From JAMXLO01 sp963799415 (lineage in GTDB: Bacteria; Pseudomonadota; Alphaproteobacteria; Acetobacterales; Acetobacteraceae), in contig CAWCXI010000015.1 of NCBI GenBank assembly GCA_963799415.1, forward strand, positions 62,001 through 126,000: a stretch of 64,000 bases of DNA. The letters are read 5' to 3'. The notes below the pieces were generated by a model. It made no database searches and was not told the origin of the DNA. It saw nothing but the letters and a program-made list of their open reading frames with translations. The position numbers and the translations under genes were made by a program. Of this stretch, positions 54,257-62,475 are shown in pieces (positions within the stretch are counted from its first letter, which is position 1; the number at the start of each line of letters is the position of its first letter).

Positions 54257-54565
54257 ATGGCCATCGGGTCCATAACGCCGTTCCGTCCAACGGGAACGGT
54301 TTCACTCGGCGCGGGCACGTTGTCCGCGGCGGTAGCTCTGGCGGGAGGTGGAGACTCGGTTGTGGTGACAAATCCTAGTGCGTCGCTCGCCTACGTGAGC
54401 TTTGGTGCCGATCAGTCGGCGACGGCCTCTAGCGCCGATATGCCGGTGATGGCGAACTCACGGGTGCTACTGTCTGTGAACAGCTTAGTGAATTATGCGG
54501 CGGCGGTGCTCACTTCCGGTAGCGGCGTTGTCCTGTTCACGCGTGGCGATGGATCCTTTGTCTGA
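54257..54565 (+). CDS. Small phage structural protein, possible head decoration
   Basis: The 102-residue beta-rich protein contains Ala/Val/Ser-rich strands (AVALAGGGDSVVVTNPSASLAYVSFG, quoted in part as SVVVTNPSASLAYVSFG). Its position directly after the capsid and its composition suggest a decoration or capsid-stabilising protein. It has no family assignment. The stop overlaps the next start as TGATG. Confidence 0.55.
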   Translation: MAIGSITPFRPTGTVSLGAGTLSAAVALAGGGDSVVVTNPSASLAYVSFGADQSATASSADMPVMANSRVLLSVNSLVNYAAAVLTSGSGVVLFTRGDGSFV

Positions 54566-54942
54566 TGACATTCACGGACTCCGAAAAGGCGGACGTTCGT
54601 CGCTTTTGCGGCTATCCAGCCTATGGTGCGGCCGCATCGGGCTTCCAGAACTGGCGGTTCTTTCAAGTCTACGGGCTACTGGAGTTCCGTATGAACAACC
54701 TTTCTGCCGCGGAAGAAGCCGTCGTACGGCGTTACCTTGGCACGCTCACCGTATTGGAGTTTGCGGTGCCGCGCGCCGGCGACAATCTTGATACCGACCA
54801 GGCAGCAGTGTGGACCCGCAATCGCGACGAGCTGCGCGACCGCACGAGATTATTCGACGACTGGCGCCGCCGTCTATGCGGTTTCTTCGGTATTCCACCG
54901 GGACCCGCGATAACCGACAGTGGCATCAGCCTGGTTGTCTGA
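54565..54942 (+). CDS. Phage head-tail connector-like protein
   Basis: The 125-residue helical protein begins TFTDSEKADVRRFCGYP, a style seen in connector/head-completion proteins that follow capsid genes. Helices around EEAVVRRYL and DELRDRTRLFDDW are amphipathic. Assignment relies mostly on position between capsid and tail genes. The next gene follows after two bases. Confidence 0.58.
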   Translation: MTFTDSEKADVRRFCGYPAYGAAASGFQNWRFFQVYGLLEFRMNNLSAAEEAVVRRYLGTLTVLEFAVPRAGDNLDTDQAAVWTRNRDELRDRTRLFDDWRRRLCGFFGIPPGPAITDSGISLVV

Positions 54943-54944
54943 CC

Positions 54945-55589
54945 ATGGAACCGACGGAGCTGCAGGATCGGATTTATCGAGGTCTGAATGCCGCGGCGCG
55001 TGCCATCGGCACCGACACCGATGCCTATAGACCCTCCGGGTTCTCTGAGCCTCTGGATCGGCAGAACCGCTTTTTACGACTGCGCGCCGCATTCACAGCA
55101 CGCGACGCCAGGTTTGCGCATCCAAATGCGTATGGTGATGCACTTTGGTACGGGATCTTCGACGCCGCCTACACGCGTCCGGGCGACTACCTCGTGCAGG
55201 CCGACAAAGTCTGGTTCATTGCGGCGCAACAACGCCTATTGCCGGTGCTGTGTGTGCAGACCAACCGCATTGTCTCGTTCTCGCGCCCGGCCGCGCCGTG
55301 CAGCACCGGCGTCAACACATATGGTGGTGCGGTCCCCGCGACCAATGAGGTGATGCTCACGCACTGGCCAGCCAGCGTCATCGGCGTGGCTGGCCGCGGT
55401 CATCCCAGTGCCGATCTGCCAAGTGACAGCTCGATCCCCTACTGGACCGTACTGTTACCGGTGATAACCGGTGTGGTCCTGCTGCCGGCGGACCTAATGA
55501 CGGATGATCTCGGGCGGAATGCCGTCGTAACAGGCGCCGAACTGACCGATCTGGGGTGGCGCATTACGGTGAAACAGGCAACCACCTGA
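54945..55589 (+). CDS. Phage head-closure/neck protein, putative
   Basis: From the ATG at 54945 the product has 214 residues. It starts with a helix (TELQDRIYRGLNAAARAIG) and continues as a beta-rich domain with PGDYLVQADKVWFIAAQQRL, which resembles phage proteins at the head-tail interface. The longer in-frame ATG at 54810 lies inside the preceding gene and was rejected. The stop overlaps the next gene as TGATG. Confidence 0.55.
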   Translation: MEPTELQDRIYRGLNAAARAIGTDTDAYRPSGFSEPLDRQNRFLRLRAAFTARDARFAHPNAYGDALWYGIFDAAYTRPGDYLVQADKVWFIAAQQRLLPVLCVQTNRIVSFSRPAAPCSTGVNTYGGAVPATNEVMLTHWPASVIGVAGRGHPSADLPSDSSIPYWTVLLPVITGVVLLPADLMTDDLGRNAVVTGAELTDLGWRITVKQATT

Positions 55590-56398
55590 TGGCCGACCAA
55601 TCAGATGTCGAAGTTGCCCTGGTCAATGTGGTCTCGACCGCTCTCTATCCGAACGGGACCAGCGAAGCCAGCATTCCGGGGCCGGACTGCCGGATTTACC
55701 GTGGTTGGCCGAACTCGGCTGCGTTAGATGCTGATCTGGCTGCCGGCAAGATCAACGTCACGATCTTCCCCGGTGGCGGCACTTGTCATACCACCACGCG
55801 CTACGCCGAACGGTGGGCAGGCGCGGCTGCACAGTCAACTTTGACCGTTGCGGTAGACGGAACGTCGGTGACTTTTGGCGGCACAGCAAATTTCGGCCAC
55901 GTAGCCGGCATCCTGGTCGACGGCACAAGCTACGCCTATCGCACGCAATCAGGAGACACCCCCCAATCAGTGGCGGCCAATCTCGCATCGATGGCCCGCG
56001 GCGACACGATTGTGCACTTGTCGTACAGCACACTGACGATAGCCGGCGCGGGCAATCTCCTGGCGCGGGTGGTTGCGGACGCTCAGGTGCAACAGGAAGT
56101 CCGCCGCCAGGAGCAAGGCTTTCGCGTTACATGTTGGTGTCCTACACCCGCGACACGAGACGCAGTGGCAAGCGCGGTCGATCAGGCGCTAAGTACCCAA
56201 CGTTTCATCGCGCTGTCGGATGGGACGAGTGGCAGACTGACCTATGCCGGCAACACGGTGTTTGATCAATCGCAAAACGCGCGGCTTTATCGTCGAGATC
56301 TCACCTATAACGTGGAATACCCGACAATCGTCTCCAGCACACATCCAGCGATGCTGTTCGGCGATCTGCTGCTGAATTCTGTGACCATTATCGCCTGA
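55589..56398 (+). CDS. Putative tail terminator / tail completion protein
   Basis: The 269-residue protein starts MADQSDVEVALVNVVSTALYP, a pattern typical of tail-completion proteins that cap the tail tube. Its middle part (TYAERW-like, VDGTSVTFGG) is beta-rich. Location just before the sheath genes supports the role. No catalytic motif is seen. Confidence 0.55.
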   Translation: MADQSDVEVALVNVVSTALYPNGTSEASIPGPDCRIYRGWPNSAALDADLAAGKINVTIFPGGGTCHTTTRYAERWAGAAAQSTLTVAVDGTSVTFGGTANFGHVAGILVDGTSYAYRTQSGDTPQSVAANLASMARGDTIVHLSYSTLTIAGAGNLLARVVADAQVQQEVRRQEQGFRVTCWCPTPATRDAVASAVDQALSTQRFIALSDGTSGRLTYAGNTVFDQSQNARLYRRDLTYNVEYPTIVSSTHPAMLFGDLLLNSVTIIA

Positions 56399-56411
56399 TA
56401 TCGGAGTAACC

Positions 56412-56561
56412 ATGGATATGCATCTGGTCGTGGTGAAGCCGTTCGCCGGTCTCGCTCGAGGCGATATCGTCACCGATACAATTCGCATCAACGAGATCCT
56501 GAACAGCGAGCACGCACGTTCGGTCGTGCGCGTGGCCGTATCTGCGACCAGGGGAGCCTGA
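56412..56561 (+). CDS. Small phage protein before sheath (DUF2635-like)
   Basis: This 49-residue product begins MDMHLVVVKPFAGLARGDIV and is preceded by GGAGTAAC. Mu-like phages have a DUF2635 gene of similar size immediately upstream of the sheath, whose product begins with V-K-P. The short length makes the family call tentative. It ends 5 bases before the sheath start. Confidence 0.55.
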   Translation: MDMHLVVVKPFAGLARGDIVTDTIRINEILNSEHARSVVRVAVSATRGA

Positions 56562-56566
56562 CCAAG

Positions 56567-58129
56567 ATGCCAATTGTTCAGCAGGGAAGTATAAACACCA
56601 CGGCGCTGGTGGTGCCGGATCTGTATGTCCAAATAGTCCCACCACAGAACCTGGTTCTGAACGGGGTGCCGACCAACGTAGTCGGCGTCATCGGCACGGC
56701 GTCCTGGGGGCCGGTCGGGCAACCTGTGATCGTGGCCACCATGGCTGACTATGCACAAAGCTTTGGCCCGATCCTGGCACGCAAGTATGACATGGGGACG
56801 CAAGTCGCCACGGCGGTACAACAGGGCGCACAGAACTTCCGTTGCGTGCGGGTGACCGACAATACCGACTCCGCCGCACAGGCGGTCCTTACCGGAACGA
56901 CCGTGACCTTCACCGCGCTCCACACAGGGTCGCTCGGCAATCTGGTTATCTTGACCCTGACAACAGGTTCAAGGGCGAATACCTGGCGCCTGACCATCTC
57001 GTTGCCGGGCCTGCAACCGGAAGTCTACGACAACATCGCAGGATCCGGTGCAGTGTTCTGGTCGACCCTTGTGACGGCAGTAAACCAGGGACAGGGCCCA
57101 CAACGCGGCCCGTCACAGTTGATTGTCGCCAACGCCGGCGGAGCCACCATTGCACCGAACCAGTTCTCCGTCGCGCTCGGTTCGACGACGGCCGGTTCGG
57201 ATGGCGCAGTCAACGTTACGGTGACCGGCCTCGCAGGAACCGATATTCCCCCCCGCTCGGGCATGTATTCACTTCGTGGGCAGGGCTGCGGCATTGCAAT
57301 GCTGGCGGATGCCGATGACCCGGACTACTGGACAACCCAGGCCGGATTTGGGCTCCAGGAAGGGATCTACATGATCCTAACCGGACCCGCTGGAGATACC
57401 ATCCAAAACTCGGTCACAGTCAAGCAGCAGGCGGGACTGGATAGCTACGCAGCCAAGCTGATGTTCGGTGACTGGCTGTGGTGGTCGGATCAGGTCAATG
57501 CAACGATCCGCCTCGTGTCACCACAGGGCTTTGCCGCCGGACGCCTTGCGAACCTCTCGCCCGAACAATCCAGCCTGAACAAGCAGCTCTACAGCGTAAT
57601 CGGCAGCCAGAAGTCTGGCACGCCCGGTTCAGGTCAGAACTCCTCCTATTCGTCTGCGGACCTGGCGGTGCTGTTGGGTGCTGGCATTGACGTGATCAGC
57701 AACCCGCAACCAGGCGGCACATTCTGGGGTGTGCGCGGCGGGCACAACTCATCAACCAACGCAGCGATTAACGGTGACAACTACACTCGACTGACCAACT
57801 ACATCGCGGCGACGCTCGCTGCCGGTATGGGGCTGTATGTCGGACAGGTGATCACCGCAGACCTGTTCCGGCGGATCCGTTCGACGCAGTTGGCATTTCT
57901 GCAAAATATGCTAGGGCAGGGTTTACTTGGCAGCACCGACGGTAGCCTGCCGTTCAGCGTGATCTGCGACACATCAAACAACCCCGACAGCAGGACTGAT
58001 CTCGGCTACGTACAATCGGACGCCCAGGTGCAGTATCAGGCAATCAACGAAAAGTTCATTGTCAACATCGAAGGCGGCCAGACCGTACAGGTATCCCGCC
58101 AGACATTGCCCACTGGGCAGCCCGCGTAA
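56567..58129 (+). CDS. Contractile tail sheath protein
   Basis: The 520-residue protein encloses the tail tube and contracts during infection. The N-terminal arm (TTALVVPDLYVQIVPPQNL) and the first domain (NVVGVIGTASWGPVGQP) resemble Mu/P2-type sheaths. The beta-rich insertion is at about 100-215, and the conserved C-terminal domain contains RLTNYIAATLAAGMGLYVG and ends in a donor-strand region (VNIEGGQTVQVSRQTLP). An AGGGGAG site precedes the ATG. It marks the phage as a myovirus. Confidence 0.9.
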   Translation: MPIVQQGSINTTALVVPDLYVQIVPPQNLVLNGVPTNVVGVIGTASWGPVGQPVIVATMADYAQSFGPILARKYDMGTQVATAVQQGAQNFRCVRVTDNTDSAAQAVLTGTTVTFTALHTGSLGNLVILTLTTGSRANTWRLTISLPGLQPEVYDNIAGSGAVFWSTLVTAVNQGQGPQRGPSQLIVANAGGATIAPNQFSVALGSTTAGSDGAVNVTVTGLAGTDIPPRSGMYSLRGQGCGIAMLADADDPDYWTTQAGFGLQEGIYMILTGPAGDTIQNSVTVKQQAGLDSYAAKLMFGDWLWWSDQVNATIRLVSPQGFAAGRLANLSPEQSSLNKQLYSVIGSQKSGTPGSGQNSSYSSADLAVLLGAGIDVISNPQPGGTFWGVRGGHNSSTNAAINGDNYTRLTNYIAATLAAGMGLYVGQVITADLFRRIRSTQLAFLQNMLGQGLLGSTDGSLPFSVICDTSNNPDSRTDLGYVQSDAQVQYQAINEKFIVNIEGGQTVQVSRQTLPTGQPA

Positions 58130-58141
58130 GGAGCAATCCGC

Positions 58142-58570
58142 ATGTCATTCACCTCGTTCTCCATCGGGCGCGATACACAGCTGGTGGTGATAGGCGCCGC
58201 GGGACGGATCGATCTGACCCACGTTACATCGTTCGACAGCCGCCAGCTCACTCACTCGGTGCGGGTAGACAGACTGGATGGCACTCAGATGGGCACAGAG
58301 CTGCCCAAGGGTTGGGAAGGCAGTTTCGAACTCGAGCGCGGCAACTCGACCATCGATGACTTCATCGCCACAGCCGAGCAGCAATATTTCAATGGGAACA
58401 GCGTTGCGCCTGGCACGATGTACCAGTACGTAACAGAGACGGATGGGTCCACATCGACTTACCAGTATGACAATGTGATTTTCCGGCTGAGCAACGCCGG
58501 AACCTGGAAAGGCGACAGCAGCGTCAAGCAGAAGCTCGAGTTTTTTGCCATCCGGAGGCGTCGCATCTAA
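58142..58570 (+). CDS. Tail tube protein
   Basis: The 142-residue protein has the GpM/FII-like beta-barrel style of tail tubes: SFSIGRDTQLVVIGAAGRIDL at the start, DGTQMGTELPKGWEGSFELERG in the middle (given in parts) and DNVIFRLSNAGTWKGDSSVKQKLEF near the end. It directly follows the sheath by 12 bases. Its stop overlaps the chaperone start as TAATG. Confidence 0.82.
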   Translation: MSFTSFSIGRDTQLVVIGAAGRIDLTHVTSFDSRQLTHSVRVDRLDGTQMGTELPKGWEGSFELERGNSTIDDFIATAEQQYFNGNSVAPGTMYQYVTETDGSTSTYQYDNVIFRLSNAGTWKGDSSVKQKLEFFAIRRRRI

Positions 58571-58917
58571 TGACTCCATCCGCATCCATACTGACAGCAG
58601 CGGCCGCCACCGAGACCATTTTCGACGGAGGTGGACGGCGCATAACCATCCGGAGGCTTACCGCTCTCGATCGATTGCGACTCTTCAAAGCCGCTGGCCC
58701 GTTGTTGGCACAGAACCAACCCTGGTTAGGCATGGCACTGATTGCCTCTTCAGTGGCTGCAATCGACGATGTGCCGGTGCCTCCGCCATGCAACGAAAAT
58801 CAGATCGAGACCATGATCGGTCGCCTTGGCGATGCGGGAGTTGCGGCCGTCGCACTGGCCTTGCAGCAATCCGCAGACCCCACTTCCGAGGAGCTGGTCG
58901 CCAACGCGGGAAACTGA
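58570..58917 (+). CDS. Tail assembly chaperone (G-type product)
   Basis: The 115-residue product covers the short chaperone. It contains RRITIRRLTALDRLRLFKAAGP (here RRLTALDRLRLFKA), a GpG-like N-terminal pattern, and ends ELVANAGN at a TGA. A canonical slippery heptamer lies over its last two codons, so some ribosomes make the longer product described next. The chaperone normally coats the tape-measure protein during tail assembly. Confidence 0.8.
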   Translation: MTPSASILTAAAATETIFDGGGRRITIRRLTALDRLRLFKAAGPLLAQNQPWLGMALIASSVAAIDDVPVPPPCNENQIETMIGRLGDAGVAAVALALQQSADPTSEELVANAGN

Positions 58918-59087
58918 GTCGGCACCCTGACCTGATCGACTGCCTCTATCTGATCCGGAATGGGGTGCCGTTCGACGTAGCGTTCAGCCTGCCCACCGAT
59001 GAGCGGATGGCATTTGTGGTCGCGCTCGGCACAATGGATGGCAGAGCGTTCGACTGGCGAACCTTGCACTGGAATCCGCGAACGTGA
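58570..59087 (+). CDS. Tail assembly chaperone, -1 frameshift product (GT-type)
   Basis: After the first 115 codons, a -1 shift at 58908-58914 rereads one base and continues LSRHPDLIDCLYLIRNGVPFDVAF, ending NPRT at 59087. This adds 57 residues for a 172-residue protein. The added domain has the layout of the T part of lambda GT, and the downstream frame has no ribosome-binding site or start codon of its own. Lambda GPG/GPGT and many siphoviruses and myoviruses make this pair in a fixed ratio. The coordinates span the joined reading. Confidence 0.82.
58908..58914 (+). promoter_or_regulatory. Programmed -1 frameshift site GGGAAAC
   Basis: The heptamer G-GGA-AAC is in the exact X-XXY-YYZ phase of the upstream frame, one codon before the TGA (58915-58917). 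Both tRNAs can re-pair after slipping back by one base. Lambda uses the very similar GGGAAAG between G and T. The downstream frame stays open for 57 codons, which supports function. Confidence 0.85.
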
Positions 59088-60277
59088 CTGTCGACGAGGC
59101 TCCGACGATCGGAACCAGGCTCGCGCTGGGCCATGGCGTATCCAACGTGGTCGCAATGCTGGAACCGGAACTCACGGCGCTGGATCGTACTGTATCTTCA
59201 AGCTCGACAATGTTGAAAACAATGATGCAGCTCGGCGGCAGATTGAACCCATTCAACGCCAACCTGGCCCCTATTGTCGTGCCCTCCCCTGTTCGACAAT
59301 CGGCTGAGGTCAGTATGGAACCACCGGGCACGAACGCACCGGAACTGGCGGTGACCCGCACGGCTTCTCGACCAACCGCGCGCGATGTGCCGGTTTCGCG
59401 ATCGCAGCCGCATGGTGCCACACGGACGCATCAAGTGAGGCTCTCACCACTCGGAGACCTGTATCCAGGTGGTCTGGTATCGCAAGATACACCAACGTCG
59501 CCTCAGGGACAGCCGGTGCAGATAGCGACGTCTTCGAAAGAATCACCGGCAACAAAACGGATGGCCATGCTTACTCCCAGTTGGCAGGAGCCGGCATTCG
59601 CTCCTGGTTCAACAGCAATGCAAGCTTCTGCATCATCTTCAAGCTCACTATCATCGGACAGCGCAACCTCGCTCATTGCGCCTTCGATTGCGCCCTCGAT
59701 TTCGCCATCATTTTCACCGTCGTTTTCACCAACATTTTTACCATCCCTTTCGCGATCGATTGGGCCAGCTATTCTGCCATCGACTTCGCCATCCATTTGG
59801 CCAGCGGCCCCTTTTACTGCCGAGTCATCACTACAAATACCCGACCAACCACAAAGTGCAGCGGCGCATATGACTGGAATTCGTGGAGGTGATGTGGCAT
59901 CGCAGCCCCGCGTGCAACAGATAGTGATGGGCGCAATGGCTCGAGGTCCGTCGTCGGGACTGTCGACGAATATGCCTGCAGCGCCAGTTGCCGTTCCCAT
60001 GGAAGGTGTCGGTGTCGTGCCAGGCACGGCCGCACCACCCCTAGTCGCCGAGGATGCGGTCGCGAAGTCTGCGACGTCGCAATCGGCGTCTGCCTTCTCG
60101 GAACCCCAGCAAGCGCGCTTGGAACCGCGGCAAGGGATGCTTCTACTGGATGGTGCCCAGCTTGGCCGTTGGGTGATCGATCACCTAGAGAGCAGCGCAT
60201 CGCGACCGGGCGCGATGACCACAGGAATCGACCCACGGATGAACGCAACCTATCCCGGCGCCCCGACGGGCACTTGA
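59084..60277 (+). CDS. Ser/Pro-rich phage protein in the tape-measure position
   Basis: The 397-residue protein starts at a GTG overlapping the frameshift product's stop. Its N-terminus (SNVVAMLEPELTALDRTV, about 20-37) is helical; the middle is low complexity with a degenerate SPSF/SPSI repeat (about 199-242); the C-terminus (LDGAQLGRWVIDHLESSASRPG) is more conserved-looking. Tail tape measures normally sit here and are long and helical, so this gene is atypical: it may be a short or degenerate tape measure or a baseplate accessory, with the true tape measure lost or elsewhere. Confidence 0.6.
   Translation: MTVDEAPTIGTRLALGHGVSNVVAMLEPELTALDRTVSSSSTMLKTMMQLGGRLNPFNANLAPIVVPSPVRQSAEVSMEPPGTNAPELAVTRTASRPTARDVPVSRSQPHGATRTHQVRLSPLGDLYPGGLVSQDTPTSPQGQPVQIATSSKESPATKRMAMLTPSWQEPAFAPGSTAMQASASSSSSLSSDSATSLIAPSIAPSISPSFSPSFSPTFLPSLSRSIGPAILPSTSPSIWPAAPFTAESSLQIPDQPQSAAAHMTGIRGGDVASQPRVQQIVMGAMARGPSSGLSTNMPAAPVAVPMEGVGVVPGTAAPPLVAEDAVAKSATSQSASAFSEPQQARLEPRQGMLLLDGAQLGRWVIDHLESSASRPGAMTTGIDPRMNATYPGAPTGT
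59678..59809 (+). repeat. Degenerate 12-base tandem repeat coding SPSF-type tetrapeptides
   Basis: From 59678 the reading frame repeats Ala/Ser-Pro-Ser-Ile/Phe units (APSI, APSI, SPSF, SPSF, SPTF, LPSL and later SPSI) with a 12-base period, degrading downstream. Unit count varies easily by slippage, so length polymorphism is likely. The region interrupts an otherwise ordinary phage protein. Confidence 0.6.
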
Positions 60278-60281
60278 GCAG

Positions 60282-60467
60282 ATGGCAGAGTTCCGCATTC
60301 CCTTCGTTCTCTGGTTCAGTGACGAAGCGCCACCCGATCTCACCACATTGACAGTGCCCATTGGCATCGCAGTGTCGTTCCATCCTGAAGCTGAGGCAAC
60401 ACCGCAGGGCACGAAAGATGATAGCGAGCGTCGGATAGCCACGGCGGGCGGTGAAGCCGATGGCTGA
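60282..60467 (+). CDS. Small phage protein of unknown function
   Basis: The 61-residue product begins MAEFRIPFVLWFSDEAPPDL and has an acidic, Pro/Thr-containing body. It fits exactly between the preceding stop (60277) and the next gene, whose start it overlaps by 8 bases. The tight packing suggests it is real. Its function is not recognised. Confidence 0.5.
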   Translation: MAEFRIPFVLWFSDEAPPDLTTLTVPIGIAVSFHPEAEATPQGTKDDSERRIATAGGEADG

Positions 60468-61200
60468 CGTGACGCTGCTACTGGGGCCGGTCGTCTTTCA
60501 GGACTTTGAGGTTCCATCCGGGGTCAATTTCGGCGGCAGGCAGCGCCTGGCGTTGCATCGCTTGCCGGGTGGCCCGCGGGTGATCGACGCGTTGGGACGG
60601 GACGACGCACAGATCAGTTTCTCGGGTATCTTCAGTGGCTCGGACGCAACTTTGCGGGCTCGCAGTCTCGACGAGTTGCGTGTCGCGGGCATTGCCTTGC
60701 CGCTTACGTGGGATGTTCTGTTCTATACCGTGCTGATTAGCGAATTTCAGGCCAGTTATCGCAACGGCTGGTGGATTCCCTATCGCATCGTCTGCACCGT
60801 TTTGCGGGACGAGGCATCAGCACTCGTGCAGTTGGTGGCCTCTCTTGCAACCACTGCGCTAGCGGATATCGGAGCCGCGTCCGGGTACGCCCTGGATGCC
60901 GGCGTGGATCTGTCACCGCTGCAGGCGGCACTTGCCGCACCGGGCGCCACCACTCGCGGAACGGCTGCCTACTCGACTGCCCAAAACTGTCTCGTCGGCA
61001 CGAAAGCCTCGATCGGCACATCCATATCCGTAGCTAACGGAACACTTGTTGGCGCGACTGTCGCGGATGCCGGTTCCGCAGAAGCCGGCGTGGCCGGCTT
61101 GCTTGCCGCTACCGATTCCGCTGGCCAACTCAGTTCGCTGGTCTCCGCTGGCTCGTACATCAATCGAACAGAGAACAATCTGACCAATGCAAGTACCTGA
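60460..61200 (+). CDS. Phage baseplate/tail protein, DNA-circularisation-protein-like
   Basis: From the ATG at 60460 the product has 246 residues. It begins with beta strands (ADVTLLLGPVVFQDFEVP), then FGGRQRLALHRLPGGPRVIDALGRDDAQISFSG-type segment (key part IDALGRDDAQISFSG) typical of the Mu gp43/P2 gpU-like proteins before LysM. The second half is Ala-rich and helical (VQLVASLATTALADIGAASG). It is probably a tail-tip component and is positioned before the LysM gene. Confidence 0.6.
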   Translation: MADVTLLLGPVVFQDFEVPSGVNFGGRQRLALHRLPGGPRVIDALGRDDAQISFSGIFSGSDATLRARSLDELRVAGIALPLTWDVLFYTVLISEFQASYRNGWWIPYRIVCTVLRDEASALVQLVASLATTALADIGAASGYALDAGVDLSPLQAALAAPGATTRGTAAYSTAQNCLVGTKASIGTSISVANGTLVGATVADAGSAEAGVAGLLAATDSAGQLSSLVSAGSYINRTENNLTNAST

Positions 61201-61202
61201 CC

Positions 61203-61388
61203 ATGAAGACGATCACAGTGGCCGGTGACAACTTGTACCACATTGCCGCGGTTCAGCTAGCGGATGCAACACAATGGATTCGAATCGCCGAGCTGAACAA
61301 CCTTTCCGACCCTATGCTCGTCGGCGTCGTGACACTGCTGATCCCGGATGTCGATCCCAGTGCTAGAGGCGGCATTGTTGCTCAATGA
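61203..61388 (+). CDS. LysM-like tail protein (gpX type)
   Basis: The 61-residue protein is a single LysM-like domain: ITVAGDNLYHIAAVQLADATQWIRIAELNNLSDPMLV (key parts GDNLYHIA and WIRIAELNNL). P2 gpX is equally short and lies between U and D. It attaches hub components to the tube. Its end overlaps the next gene by 41 bases. Confidence 0.82.
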   Translation: MKTITVAGDNLYHIAAVQLADATQWIRIAELNNLSDPMLVGVVTLLIPDVDPSARGGIVAQ

Positions 61389-62472
61389 CCCGCAGTCTGC
61401 CTGGCGGGCTCCGCGTCTCAAAGTCATCGCCAATGGTCAGATCATCTCCGGCGCAATGGAAGCCGAGGTGATCTCCAACAACTACTACGCGGCGGATCGG
61501 TTCCGTACGTCGGTTGCCCTGGGCATCGATCCATGGGCCGGAGCGTCGTTCTGGGCCAGCGAACCCAACATCTTGATGGATGTTCAATTCAGTCTGGATG
61601 GAGGCGCTTCCTTTGTCAGCCTGGTGCAAGGCGTCGTTGATAACGTGAGTATCGATCCCACGCTCGGATTGGTTCGTCTAGACGGCCGTGACCTGACGTC
61701 AGCATTGATCGAAGCGCGTACACAGGAAACCTTTGCCAATCGCACGTCTAGCGAGATCGCGTCCCTTCTAGCGCAGCGCCACAACCTGACACCGCAGGTT
61801 ACCTCCACGACAACCCCAGTGGGTCGATACTATCAAAGCGAGCATGATCGCATCACGCTGAACCAGTTCAGCCGCACCACCACAGAATGGGATCTCCTTG
61901 TCTATCTCGCCCGGCAGGAAGGTTTCGATGTGTTCGTTCAGGGTCAGACGCTGTGCTTTCAACCCGCGGCGCGAGGGACAGGTCTTGCTGTTTCATTGCG
62001 CCCCGAGGACGTGATCGATCTCAAACTGGAGAGGTCGTTGACCCTGGCACGCGATATCGAAGTAGTCATCAAGAGCTGGAACTCGCGACAGAACAGCGCG
62101 TTTGTCCAACGGGCACGCGCATCTGGGCGAGGCGGCGCGCAACGATCGGGCGCGACACCGCAACGCTATGTGTTTGTGCAGCCTAATTTGACGCCGGACG
62201 AAGCACTGAAACTCGCTCAGCAGAGGCTCGCGGAGCTGACCCGCCACGAGCGCACCATCCGGATCAACATGCCCGGCGAGCTATCGCTCAGCCCGCGCAA
62301 CATGATCGCGTTAGAAGGAACTGGCACGGAGTTCGACCAACCCTACTACGTCGACGTCATTGAGCGCCGTCTACGGCAAAATTGCGGTTTGACGCAGTTT
62401 ATCATGGCCAAAAACTCTTCACCGCGGACCGAGATGACGACACCCAGCGCCACATCAGGCAGCACGATATAG
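61348..62472 (+). CDS. Baseplate hub protein, gpD-like (late control D)
   Basis: The 374-residue protein carries gpD/gp27-type domains: PRLKVIANGQIISGAMEAEVISN at the start, LVRLDGRDLTSALIEARTQETF and a second barrel (REGFDVFVQGQTLCFQP) consistent with hub domains, and ends with RERTIRINMPGEL-like hub region. The ATG at 61348 overlaps the LysM gene; a later start cannot be excluded. Confidence 0.82.
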   Translation: MSIPVLEAALLLNDPQSAWRAPRLKVIANGQIISGAMEAEVISNNYYAADRFRTSVALGIDPWAGASFWASEPNILMDVQFSLDGGASFVSLVQGVVDNVSIDPTLGLVRLDGRDLTSALIEARTQETFANRTSSEIASLLAQRHNLTPQVTSTTTPVGRYYQSEHDRITLNQFSRTTTEWDLLVYLARQEGFDVFVQGQTLCFQPAARGTGLAVSLRPEDVIDLKLERSLTLARDIEVVIKSWNSRQNSAFVQRARASGRGGAQRSGATPQRYVFVQPNLTPDEALKLAQQRLAELTRHERTIRINMPGELSLSPRNMIALEGTGTEFDQPYYVDVIERRLRQNCGLTQFIMAKNSSPRTEMTTPSATSGSTI

Positions 62473-62475
62473 TCC

